Assembly: GCF_016711335.1 (NCBI RefSeq)
Contig: NZ_JADJTF010000004.1
Span: forward strand, 62,001 to 126,000
Direction of reading: 5' to 3'
Length of the DNA stretch: 64,000 nt
Source: Thiofilum sp.
GTDB taxonomy: Bacteria > Pseudomonadota > Gammaproteobacteria > Thiotrichales > Thiotrichaceae
Shown here: positions 55,154 to 62,972 of the stretch, piece after piece
How positions within the stretch are numbered: the stretch's first letter is position 1
Layout: each line of letters starts with the position of its first letter
Made by a program: the position numbers and the translations under genes
Notes under the pieces: generated by a model
What the model saw: only the letters and a program-made list of their open reading frames with translations
What the model was told of the DNA's origin: nothing
The model's database searches: none

Positions 55154-56127
55154 AAATTTGCCCCCTTCAGTGCCGCGTCTTTCACCACATCAAACATAAA
55201 ATCTAAGGCTTCATGTTGCGTGAAAGCCTGTAAACAGCGCTGGCGAAACTCCTGCTCAGTGTCGCCCTCCTGTGCGGCAATAAACGCATTGGGTAATACA
55301 ATCGCATCTTTAATCAAATCCGCCACATCAAACACCAAAGCACCACGCCGTGTTTTGCCATGCATCACGGCAAAGCCATGCGGAATCCCTAATACCCACA
55401 AACAGGTAGCCGCTAAACCATAGGCGAGATAATTACCATGATTGAGGAATTGATTAGCTATATCGGTTTCTTTGGGGTCATGGTCACGAGTGAAATCATC
55501 GTGCTGAGTACGCTGAGCTGCAAAGGCATACAAAGCAGTCGTTAAACGTGCTTCTAGCAATAACAACTGGGTCACATTCGGAGTTTGTGCCAATTCACGC
55601 TGATACGTTTTCAATGCCTTATCCAAACTCACCTCATCAAGCGCAAAATCATAGTTTTTTAAATCCTGATCTTTGCCCCAAATCTTGCGCAGATAAGCTA
55701 GACGTTGCTCTTGAAAGTACTTGGCGATGGTCAAACGCTTGGACTCCTCAAACCAAAATTGCATCCAATGTTGTAAATACTCAGTCGGTCGATACTCACT
55801 TTGCGGCATGAGCCATTCAATATCCGTAGGTTTTTTAGTCTCAGTACCTGCTAATAAAGGCGTGCCTCCACCACCTGAAAAACCAAACATCACCCCAGCA
55901 GCACACAATAGCCGTACTGCCCCTTGGGTGATTGAAGTACCATTACCTAATAAAATCACAGTGGTATTGGCTATAGGAATATTCCAATAATAGTTTTCCT
56001 CTTTAGCAGGCTTTAAAAAAACGACGCGCCCATCCTTTGCCATCACACGGCAATGTTCCAGATAAAATAAATTGGCACGTTTGGAATGCAATATGGCTTT
56101 TAAGTCATCAGTCGGCTGGGGCTTCAC
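55150..56127 (-). CDS. cas1: CRISPR integrase Cas1 (type I-F)
   Basis: About 325 residues. AILHSKRANLFYLEHCRVMAKDGRV-type N-terminal beta region and the catalytic helix part GFAVMHGKTRRGALVFDVAD with conserved His and Asp residues. The start is set at GTG 56127, which has AAGGA six bases upstream; the tracked TTG at 56133 would abut that ribosome-binding site. A likely promoter is TTGACC with GCTAAT 18 bp away, in the 90-bp gap to the divergent transporter operon. First gene of the cas1-cas2-3 unit. Confidence 0.96.
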   Translation of the reverse strand: MKPQPTDDLKAILHSKRANLFYLEHCRVMAKDGRVVFLKPAKEENYYWNIPIANTTVILLGNGTSITQGAVRLLCAAGVMFGFSGGGGTPLLAGTETKKPTDIEWLMPQSEYRPTEYLQHWMQFWFEESKRLTIAKYFQEQRLAYLRKIWGKDQDLKNYDFALDEVSLDKALKTYQRELAQTPNVTQLLLLEARLTTALYAFAAQRTQHDDFTRDHDPKETDIANQFLNHGNYLAYGLAATCLWVLGIPHGFAVMHGKTRRGALVFDVADLIKDAIVLPNAFIAAQEGDTEQEFRQRCLQAFTQHEALDFMFDVVKDAALKGANL

Positions 56128-56220
56128 GATCAATCCTTATGTTTAGGTCACAAAGTACTTTTATTAGCAGTGAAATACGTTATTCTGGTCAAGTGCTAAT
56201 AATCGAAAGCTCACACTGAT

Positions 56221-57015
56221 ATGATTGAAGTAAAAGCGGTATCCAAACATTTTGGGGGCTTGACTGCGGTCAATAATGCGTCCCTCACCATTGAACGTGG
56301 CTCAATTACCGGACTGATAGGCCCTAATGGGGCAGGTAAGTCCACTTTATTTAACCTCATTGCTGGACTATTCCCTCCTAGCTCCGGTCAAATTTTTCTT
56401 AATGGCGAAGATGTGACGGGTCTCAAAGCCCATCAGCTCTTTCATAAAGGTTTATTACGCACCTTTCAAATCGCGCACGAATTTTCCACCATGACTGTGC
56501 TGGAAAACCTCATGATGGTTCCTGCGGGACAATTAGGGGAAAACATTTGGAAGGCGTGGTTTCAGCGCGGCAAAATCCGTGCTCAAGAAGAGGAAGTACG
56601 CGCTAAAGCCGAAGAAGTGATTCAGTTTTTAAAAATCTCCCACGTTAAAAACGAAAAGGCAGGCAACCTTTCCGGTGGGCAGAAAAAGCTGATTGAACTA
56701 GGTCGCACTATGATGGTGGATGCCAAAGTCGTGTTACTGGATGAAGTCGGTGCAGGTGTCAATCGTACTCTTTTGGGTGAAATAGGCGATGCTATCGTGC
56801 GTCTCAATCAAGAGCGGGGTTATACCTTTTGCATGATCGAGCACGACATGGATTTTATTTCCAAACTGTGTAATCCGGTGGTGGTACTCGCTGAAGGCTC
56901 GGTACTCACGCAAGGAACCGCCGAAGAAGTCAAAAACAATGAAAAAGTCATTGAGGCTTATCTCGGTCGTGGTCTGAAAAATAAAAACCTAGTCAATCAA
57001 GGAGCCGCCGCATGA
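56221..57015 (+). CDS. livG: Branched-chain amino acid-type ABC transporter, ATP-binding protein (LivG-like)
   Basis: 264 residues. Walker A GPNGAGKSTLFN, signature NLSGGQKKLIELGR, Walker B KVVLLDEVGAGVN, H-loop MIEHDMDF. The insert around DVTGLKAHQLFHKGLLRTFQIAHEFSTMTVLENLM and the C-terminal Gly-rich AEGSVLTQGTAEEV are LivG-type. In Walker B the usual DEP is DEV (LDEVGAG), an unusual substitution that keeps the catalytic Glu. First gene of a five-gene operon with overlapping ends. Confidence 0.92.
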   Translation: MIEVKAVSKHFGGLTAVNNASLTIERGSITGLIGPNGAGKSTLFNLIAGLFPPSSGQIFLNGEDVTGLKAHQLFHKGLLRTFQIAHEFSTMTVLENLMMVPAGQLGENIWKAWFQRGKIRAQEEEVRAKAEEVIQFLKISHVKNEKAGNLSGGQKKLIELGRTMMVDAKVVLLDEVGAGVNRTLLGEIGDAIVRLNQERGYTFCMIEHDMDFISKLCNPVVVLAEGSVLTQGTAEEVKNNEKVIEAYLGRGLKNKNLVNQGAAA

Positions 57016-57719
57016 CCTACTTAATGGGCGAAGGCATGATGGGTGGCTATGGCAGCGGCCCGAATATTTTAAATGGTTGTACGATTGGCGTAGATAAGGG
57101 TGAAATTGCGGTCATCGTAGGCCCTAATGGGGCAGGCAAATCGACTGCGATGAAAGCCATGCTCGGTATGCTGAATCTGCGCGGTGGTTCGGTTAAATTA
57201 AATGGCAAAGATATTACCCAGCTCACTCCTCAAGCGCGTATTTCTGAAGGAATTGCTTTCGTACCCCAAACCGAAAACGTATTCACCAGCATGACGGTAG
57301 AAGAAAATCTGGAAATGGGTGCATTTTTACGCACCGATGATTTCCGCGACACTATTGATCAAATTTACCAGCTATTCCCCATTCTCAAAGAAAAACGCTA
57401 CCAATATGCAGGCGAACTCTCCGGTGGTCAGCGCCAACAAGTAGCGGTCGGTCGTGCCATGATGACCAAGCCTACTGTACTGATGCTGGATGAGCCAACT
57501 GCTGGAGTATCCCCCATTGTGATGGATGAGTTGTTTGATCGCATTTTAGAGGTCAAAGCGACGGGAATGGCGGTACTCATGGTCGAGCAAAATGCACGAC
57601 AAGCCTTAGAAATTGCAGATCGAGGCTATGTACTCGTTATGGGTGAAAATCGCCATACCGATACTGGACAAGCGCTATTGGCCGATCCCGAAGTGCGCAA
57701 ATCATTTTTAGGAGGTTAA
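57012..57719 (+). CDS. livF: ABC transporter ATP-binding protein (LivF-like)
   Basis: 235 residues. VGPNGAGKSTAMKAMLGML, FVPQTENVFTSMTVEENL, ELSGGQRQQVAVGRAMM, PTVLMLDEPTAGVSP and VEQNARQALEIADRGYVL are the LivF pattern. Second ATPase of the transporter. Its ATG overlaps the livG stop. Confidence 0.93.
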   Translation: MTYLMGEGMMGGYGSGPNILNGCTIGVDKGEIAVIVGPNGAGKSTAMKAMLGMLNLRGGSVKLNGKDITQLTPQARISEGIAFVPQTENVFTSMTVEENLEMGAFLRTDDFRDTIDQIYQLFPILKEKRYQYAGELSGGQRQQVAVGRAMMTKPTVLMLDEPTAGVSPIVMDELFDRILEVKATGMAVLMVEQNARQALEIADRGYVLVMGENRHTDTGQALLADPEVRKSFLGG

Positions 57720-57721
57720 AC

Positions 57722-58735
57722 ATGACCGATGTTTTGAATGCACTGGTACTGTTTGCCAACTTTATTTTTGTACCAGCCCTTACTTATGGCTCCCAACTCG
57801 CCCTTGGTGCATTGGGTGTGACCATGATTTATAGCGTACTGCGCTTTTCTAATTTTGCCCAAGGCGAAACGATGGCGTTTGGTACGGTAATTACCATCTT
57901 AGGGACTTGGGGCCTACAAGCTTTAGGGATTAATTTAGGTAGTTTACCCACTGCACTTTTAGCTTTGCCTTTAGGTATTGTCGTCACGGCGGCGGTGCTG
58001 CTATTCACCGACAAATATATCTATAAATACTACCGTGCTAAACGTAGCGCCTCGATTACCTTTGTTATGGCATCGCTGGGTGTGATGTTCATTATGAATG
58101 GCTTGGTGCGTTTAATCTTAGGCCCGGGTGATCAGAATTTTACGGATGGTGAGCGCTTTTTCTTAAGTGCTGCGGCTTTTAGAGAATGGTCGGGCTTAGA
58201 TGAAGTACTGGTGATTCGTACCACCCAAGCTATCACTATTATTATGGCGGTGATTTTAGTAGGGCTACTGTTTTGGTTTTTACAAAAAACTAAAACCGGT
58301 AAAGCGATGCGAGCCTATGCCGATAATGAAAATCTAGCGCTCTTATCCGGCATTAATCCCGACCGTATTGTGATGATTACGTGGATTATTACCGCCGCCT
58401 TTGCTACTACGGCGGGGGTACTTTATGGCTTAGATAAAGGCTATAAACCACTGGCTTATTTCAATCTACTCCTACCTATTTTCGCAGCGGTGATAGTAGG
58501 TGGCATTGGGCGTCCAATTGGTGCGATTGCAGGCGGCTTTATTATTGCGTTTTCTGAAGTGATCGTGACCTACGCTTATAAAAAGCTGCTGACCTATTTA
58601 CTACCTGCCGACCTAGCACCTGATAGTTTGGTACAACTACTTTCCACAGAATACAAATTTGCGGTGTCCTTTGTGATTTTGGTTATTGTACTGCTGATTA
58701 AACCTACGGGCTTATTTAAGGGGAAAGTGATATGA
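57722..58735 (+). CDS. livH: ABC transporter permease (LivH-like)
   Basis: 337 residues with about eight helices, GSQLALGALGVTMIYSVLRFSNFAQGE near the start (given here as motif pieces GALGVTMIYSVLRF and SNFAQGE), DPNRIVMITW-type GINPDRIVMITWI and VGGIGRPIGAIAGGF. Forms the channel with LivM. AGGAGG lies in the end of livF just before the ATG. Confidence 0.92.
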   Translation: MTDVLNALVLFANFIFVPALTYGSQLALGALGVTMIYSVLRFSNFAQGETMAFGTVITILGTWGLQALGINLGSLPTALLALPLGIVVTAAVLLFTDKYIYKYYRAKRSASITFVMASLGVMFIMNGLVRLILGPGDQNFTDGERFFLSAAAFREWSGLDEVLVIRTTQAITIIMAVILVGLLFWFLQKTKTGKAMRAYADNENLALLSGINPDRIVMITWIITAAFATTAGVLYGLDKGYKPLAYFNLLLPIFAAVIVGGIGRPIGAIAGGFIIAFSEVIVTYAYKKLLTYLLPADLAPDSLVQLLSTEYKFAVSFVILVIVLLIKPTGLFKGKVI

Positions 58736-60132
58736 GCCAACGTCCACCGGTTATTTCTCAAGGCAATTATCGTTTACGAGTACTCGTAGTATTTGCTCTG
58801 ATGTTAGGTTTACTCGCTATAGTAGGCTTTGCACAATCGTGGTCTTTAGCCCTGACTATTTTGAATCTGTGTATTATTTCTGCGGTGATGGCATTAGGGG
58901 TGAATATTCAGTGGGGCTATGCGGGCTTATTTAATGTCGGGATTATGGGCTTTGCGGCTTTAGGCGGTTTAGCGGTCTTATTGATTGCTATGCCCCCTGT
59001 GAAAGACGCTTGGGCAGCGGGTGGCATTCGAGTTATTTTTGCGCTGATTGCCTTTGCTATTACTATAGCCCTAGCACTCAATGTCCATAAGCACCTCAAA
59101 GGTAAGCGTTTTCAGCGCCTCAGTTTAGCTGCGGTATTGATTATCGGGATTGTCATTAGCCGTTTTATTTTAGATCCCGGGGTGAGTGCCATTGAAGCGG
59201 TCAATCCCGCTAGTACCGGTTATTTAGGTGGTTTAGGGCTACCTGTAGTCTTAGCTTGGTTAGTCGGTGGGGCATTCGCAGCAGGTGTGGCATGGCTGAT
59301 TGGTAAGGTTGCTTTAGGCTTACGTGCTGATTATCTCGCTATTGCGACCTTGGGTATTTCAGAAATTATTGTGGCATTCCTACGCAATGAGGACTGGCTC
59401 ACGCGTGGGGTTAAAAATGTGACGGGTTTACCCCGCCCTGTTCCCTATGAATTAGAATTACAACAAACACCTTGGTTTATTGAGTTAGTAGAAAAGTGGA
59501 ACGCAAGTACTTTAACCTTATTGGGTGAAGCAGAACGCGTAGCCGCTTTAAAAGCCTTGTTGATTGAAGGCTCTAGTATCTTTGTTAAATTGAGTTATGC
59601 CTGCTTATTTTTAGTGGTGTTACTCATTATTTATCAATTAGCCGAACTCGCTCTGAACTCACCTTGGGGACGTATGGTTCGAGCGATTCGTGATAATGAA
59701 GTAGCTGCTGATGCGATGGGTAAAGATGTCACTGGACGCCATTTACAAATTTTCATTTTAGGTTCGGCAGTGGTGGGCATTGCAGGGGCTATGTTGGTAA
59801 CCCTTGATGGTCAATTTACGCCGGGGTCGTATAACCCCTTACGCTATACCTTTTTAATTTGGGTGATGGTGATAGTAGGCGGCTCTGGTAATAATCTAGG
59901 CGCTATTATCGGCGGCTTTTTAGTATGGTTTATTTGGGTCGAGGCTGAACCCATCGGTTTTTGGCTAATCAATAGCTTAACCTCAGGGATGGGAGAGGAT
60001 AGTGGACTACGCAAGCACCTATTGGATAGTGCGCAATATATGCGGGTCATTATTATGGGCAGTGTATTATTACTGGTAATGCGTTTTAGCCCATGGGGCA
60101 TTTTGCCTGAGCAAACGAAACAATTTAAATGA
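58732..60132 (+). CDS. livM: ABC transporter permease (LivM-like)
   Basis: 466 residues, longer than the usual 320-430, with about ten helices. GYAGLFNVGIMGFAALGG, LRADYLAIATLGISEIIV, AIRDNEVAADAMGKD and FVGGSGNNLGAI-type VIVGGSGNNLGAIIGGFLVW are LivM hallmarks. The extra length is in loops around 90-165 and 245-290. Overlaps livH by four bases. Confidence 0.92.
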   Translation: MSQRPPVISQGNYRLRVLVVFALMLGLLAIVGFAQSWSLALTILNLCIISAVMALGVNIQWGYAGLFNVGIMGFAALGGLAVLLIAMPPVKDAWAAGGIRVIFALIAFAITIALALNVHKHLKGKRFQRLSLAAVLIIGIVISRFILDPGVSAIEAVNPASTGYLGGLGLPVVLAWLVGGAFAAGVAWLIGKVALGLRADYLAIATLGISEIIVAFLRNEDWLTRGVKNVTGLPRPVPYELELQQTPWFIELVEKWNASTLTLLGEAERVAALKALLIEGSSIFVKLSYACLFLVVLLIIYQLAELALNSPWGRMVRAIRDNEVAADAMGKDVTGRHLQIFILGSAVVGIAGAMLVTLDGQFTPGSYNPLRYTFLIWVMVIVGGSGNNLGAIIGGFLVWFIWVEAEPIGFWLINSLTSGMGEDSGLRKHLLDSAQYMRVIIMGSVLLLVMRFSPWGILPEQTKQFK

Positions 60133-60149
60133 GACGAGGAGAACATTGC

Positions 60150-61340
60150 ATGAAAAAACTGTTGTTAACGAGCGTTATTCTAGCCGGCTTATCCAGCGCA
60201 GTAGGGGCAGCGGACGAGGTAAAGGTAGGGGTACTGATGGGGTTTACTGGTCCCATTGAATCCTTAACCCCTATGATGGCTGGTTCTGCTGAGCTTGCTT
60301 TTAAAGAAGTGTCTGATTCAGGCGCGTTCTTAGAGGGTAAAAAAATTGCTACTGTTCGCGCCGATTCCTCCTGTGTGGATGCTGCTGCTGCCACTGCCGC
60401 TGCTGAGCGTTTAGCTTCGGCTGAGAAAGTCGTAGCGATTGTAGGGGCTAGCTGCTCTGGTGAAACGACGGCGGTAGTCAATAATGTGAGCGCACCTAAT
60501 GGTATTGCTACTATCTCTCCCTCTGCGACCTCCCCTGCTTTAACTACTATTGAAGACAAAGGTTTCTTCTTCCGCACTGCCCCCTCTGATGCACGTCAAG
60601 GCGAAGTACTCGCTCAAATCGTGAAAGATCGTGGCATTGACGAGGTAGCTATTACCTATACCAATAATGACTATGGTAAAGGGCTAAGCGAATCGTTCTC
60701 TAAAGCCTATGAAAAATTAGGTGGCAAAATCACCATCAATAGTGCTCACGAAGACGGCAAAGCGGATTACTCAGCCGAAGTTGCTGCATTAGCCGCTTCT
60801 GGTGCTAAGGAATTAGTGGTATTTGGTTATCTCGACCAAGGCGGTAAAGGTATCGTACAAAACGCTTTAGATACCGGAGCTTACAAGCGCTTTATCCTAG
60901 CCGATGGTATGGTAGGCGAGAAATTTGCCGCTGATATGGGCAAAAATATTGAAGGTTCTTTCGGCACTATGGCTGGTGGCGAGTATGAGGGTAGCGAAGC
61001 ATGGAACAAAATAGCAGCTACTGCCAGCATCGATCCTCAAGGTGGTCCTTATCGCGCTGAATCTTATGATGCGGCAGCTATTTTAGCGCTCGCTATGCAA
61101 GCCGCTAAATCCACAGATCGTGCTGCGATTCAAACTAAGATTAAAGACGTGGCTAATGCACCCGGTGAGAAGATTCTGCCCGGCGAATTAGCGAAAGGTT
61201 TAAAAATCTTAGCTGAGGGTGGCGATGTGGATTATGTAGGCGCTACTAATGTTGAGTTTGATGATGCGGGTGATGTTCCCGGCTCTTACCGCGAAATGGA
61301 AATCAAAGGCGGTAAATTTGAATCGGTAAAGATTCACTAA
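60150..61340 (+). CDS. livK: ABC transporter substrate-binding protein (LivK-like)
   Basis: About 396 residues. Signal peptide KKLLLTSVILAGLSSAVGAA, then a type I periplasmic-binding fold: VKVGVLMGFTGPIESLTPMM, VGASCSGETTAVVNNV, AITYTNNDYGKGLSESF and ILADGMVGEKF. Ligand unknown: the PIESLTP loop and the Cys-containing SSCVDA and GASCSGE stretches differ from classic Leu/Ile/Val binders, and the family also carries amides, urea and aromatic acids. AGGAG precedes this ATG by eight bases. Confidence 0.9.
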   Translation: MKKLLLTSVILAGLSSAVGAADEVKVGVLMGFTGPIESLTPMMAGSAELAFKEVSDSGAFLEGKKIATVRADSSCVDAAAATAAAERLASAEKVVAIVGASCSGETTAVVNNVSAPNGIATISPSATSPALTTIEDKGFFFRTAPSDARQGEVLAQIVKDRGIDEVAITYTNNDYGKGLSESFSKAYEKLGGKITINSAHEDGKADYSAEVAALAASGAKELVVFGYLDQGGKGIVQNALDTGAYKRFILADGMVGEKFAADMGKNIEGSFGTMAGGEYEGSEAWNKIAATASIDPQGGPYRAESYDAAAILALAMQAAKSTDRAAIQTKIKDVANAPGEKILPGELAKGLKILAEGGDVDYVGATNVEFDDAGDVPGSYREMEIKGGKFESVKIH

Positions 61341-61351
61341 TCTTACCTCAA

Positions 61352-61380
61352 GTAAAAGAGCGATAATCTCGCTCTTTTAC
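61352..61380 (+). terminator. Terminator of the liv operon
   Basis: A perfect 11-bp stem GTAAAAGAGCG / CGCTCTTTTAC with a 7-nt loop, 12 bp after the substrate-binding protein stop. Confidence 0.8.
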
Positions 61381-61409
61381 GAATAGCCTATTTTTTTAGC
61401 ATACCTTTA

Positions 61410-62033
61410 TTAATATATCTTGGCTTCTGTGAGGGATTGCTCTTTACCCTCTTCTTTCTCACTAGCTTTAGCCACTAATTGTTTGAGCTGTTGCTCAACT
61501 TCCTTCACCTGTGGAATACGCGTTAGAATAATCTTTTTAGTTTTCATTTTACTGAGTACTTCCTCCGGTCTGAGGTTAACGATTAAATGACCTGAACCGT
61601 CTGTGCGTTCTTCCCTGTATATTTCACTAGCTTGGAGTTCGACGAAATAGTAGCTACGAATCGTATTAGCCCGCCAACTAGGTTCAATCAGAATTAAACG
61701 CTTATTAGTTAAGGCATACACCGTTTTACGCAGTTTTAGATAGACTCTCAGCGGACTGCTTAACATGGCTAAGCCTATTAAAATAAACGGCACACCAAAC
61801 AAAGGAAATAAATTAAACAATCCTACCTCATCCGCTTCTGATACCCCCAGATACGCCATACCTACCCAAAATACAGCAAAAGCAGTCCAAGGAATACCAA
61901 ACAAAAAGCTTCCTAAACTCTCACTTGTGATAAAACTAGGTCTAGGTTGGTCACTCCATTGAATACGTTCTCCTCGTTCTAGTTCACGTTTAATCAGGTC
62001 TTGCAAATGAGCAGCTATGGATGAGTTGACCAT
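61410..62033 (-). CDS. Membrane protein with a bacterial PH-like domain
   Basis: 207 residues. An N-terminal amphipathic segment is followed by two membrane helices (about 42-62 and 72-93) and then a PH-like beta domain (RKTVYALTNKRLILIEPSW, RSYYFVELQASEIYREERTDGSGHLIV). It ends in a charged helix (VKEVEQQLKQLVAKASEKEEGK). Seen widely as an uncharacterised envelope protein. No operon partners. Confidence 0.75.
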   Translation of the reverse strand: MVNSSIAAHLQDLIKRELERGERIQWSDQPRPSFITSESLGSFLFGIPWTAFAVFWVGMAYLGVSEADEVGLFNLFPLFGVPFILIGLAMLSSPLRVYLKLRKTVYALTNKRLILIEPSWRANTIRSYYFVELQASEIYREERTDGSGHLIVNLRPEEVLSKMKTKKIILTRIPQVKEVEQQLKQLVAKASEKEEGKEQSLTEAKIY

Positions 62034-62040
62034 CGTTTAG

Positions 62041-62233
62041 TCCTTATAGTTATTGGTTAGACTGAGCATACTTAAATTTTTACCCTAGTACGACTATGAG
62101 ATTGTGCTAGCCCTGCTCATTTTACTTCCTACAGTATATAAAAGGTACTAAATAAGTTTTTAATCGATATTAAAAATATACTAATTCAATATAGTTTCAG
62201 TGTCTGAAAATAAGATTTCAGTAGTATCTTGAA
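62041..62233. other. AT-rich intergenic region left of the iteron origin
   Basis: About 190 bp, strongly AT-rich from 62140 to 62220, no ORF. It could be the DNA-unwinding region of the adjacent origin. Confidence 0.3.
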
Positions 62234-62317
62234 AACAACAAACAACAAACAACAAACAACAAACAACAAACAACAAACAACAAACAACAAACAACAAACA
62301 ACAAACAACAAACAAAC
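62234..62317. repeat. Heptanucleotide tandem repeat (AACAACA), about 12 units
   Basis: A continuous run of the 7-mer AACAACA on the plus strand, 84 bp, with essentially no variation until its right end. It lies just left of the first iteron. A short 9-bp tandem TTGTTTGTC (four units, about 62366-62401) follows, similar to its complement. Confidence 0.9.
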
Positions 62318-62334
62318 ACGACCCAATCAGCGTT

Positions 62335-62840
62335 AAAAGTGTAGAACTTTCCGCTGAGCTTGCTGTTGTTTGTCTTGTTTGTCTTGTTTATCTTGTTTAG
62401 AGGCTTGTAAGGTACTGTTTTTTAAAATGAATTTTTCATTAAAGTGTAGAACTTTCCGCGTAAAGTGTAGAACTTTCCGCTAAAGGTGTAGAACTTTCCG
62501 CGTAAAGTGTAGAACTTTCCGCAAAAAAGCAGCATTAAAGTGTAGAACTTTCCGCGTCGCTCAATTAGCAGGGTTTTAGGGCATAAAAGTGTAGCTTCTT
62601 TCGCATGAAAAATGAGCAATTAGCTTAGGATAGCCTCAAAAGGTGTAGAACTTTCCGCATAACGCTTGTGCTGCCAAAAAATGTATCGAACCCTGCTCTT
62701 CTCTCAAAAGTGTAGATTTTTCCGCAAGCGATATAGATTAAGTTAGGAGGTATGGTTATCCCTAAAAGTGTAGAACTTTCCGCAATACAAAAAGCTATAA
62801 GTTGGATATGGGATTAATAAAAAAGTGTAGAACTTTCCGC
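62335..62840. repeat. Iteron array of a plasmid-type replication origin (11 iterons)
   Basis: Direct copies of AAAAGTGTAGAACTTTCCGC or a 19-bp form. Starts at 62335, 62441, 62462, 62483, 62504, 62537, 62585 (degenerate), 62638, 62706 (degenerate), 62764 and 62821. The second to fifth are spaced by exactly 21 bp, two helical turns; the rest are looser. Such iterons bind the Rep initiator to open the origin and control copy number. The Rep gene follows directly. Confidence 0.92.
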
Positions 62841-62904
62841 ATTGTGAGTATTTAAGTTTTTTAGGTTGGTTTTTGGGAGCATTTGTGAAATGATCTAGCC
62901 TTTG

Positions 62905-62932
62905 AGTGTAGTATTCATTAATTAACTACACT
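62905..62932. promoter_or_regulatory. Inverted half-iteron operator upstream of rep
   Basis: AGTGTAGT / ACTACACT, perfect 8-bp inverted repeat with a 12-bp AT-rich centre. It shares AGTGTAG with the iteron core. In Rep_3 plasmids dimers of Rep bind such an inverted repeat and repress their own promoter. It lies 41 bp before the rep ATG. Confidence 0.75.
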
Positions 62933-62972
62933 ATCTCAAGTATTAACTCAGCTTTTAATAGTTAGGATCAGT

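Noticed and set aside
56150..56200. A CRISPR-like repeat fragment in the cas1 promoter (TTTCACTGC on the minus strand)
   Set aside because: Only about eight bases match the repeat, the hairpin is missing, and no spacer-like guide or target is nearby.
62422..62619. Minus-strand frame with GKFYTL repeats
   Set aside because: It is the translation of the 21-bp-spaced iterons, not a gene.
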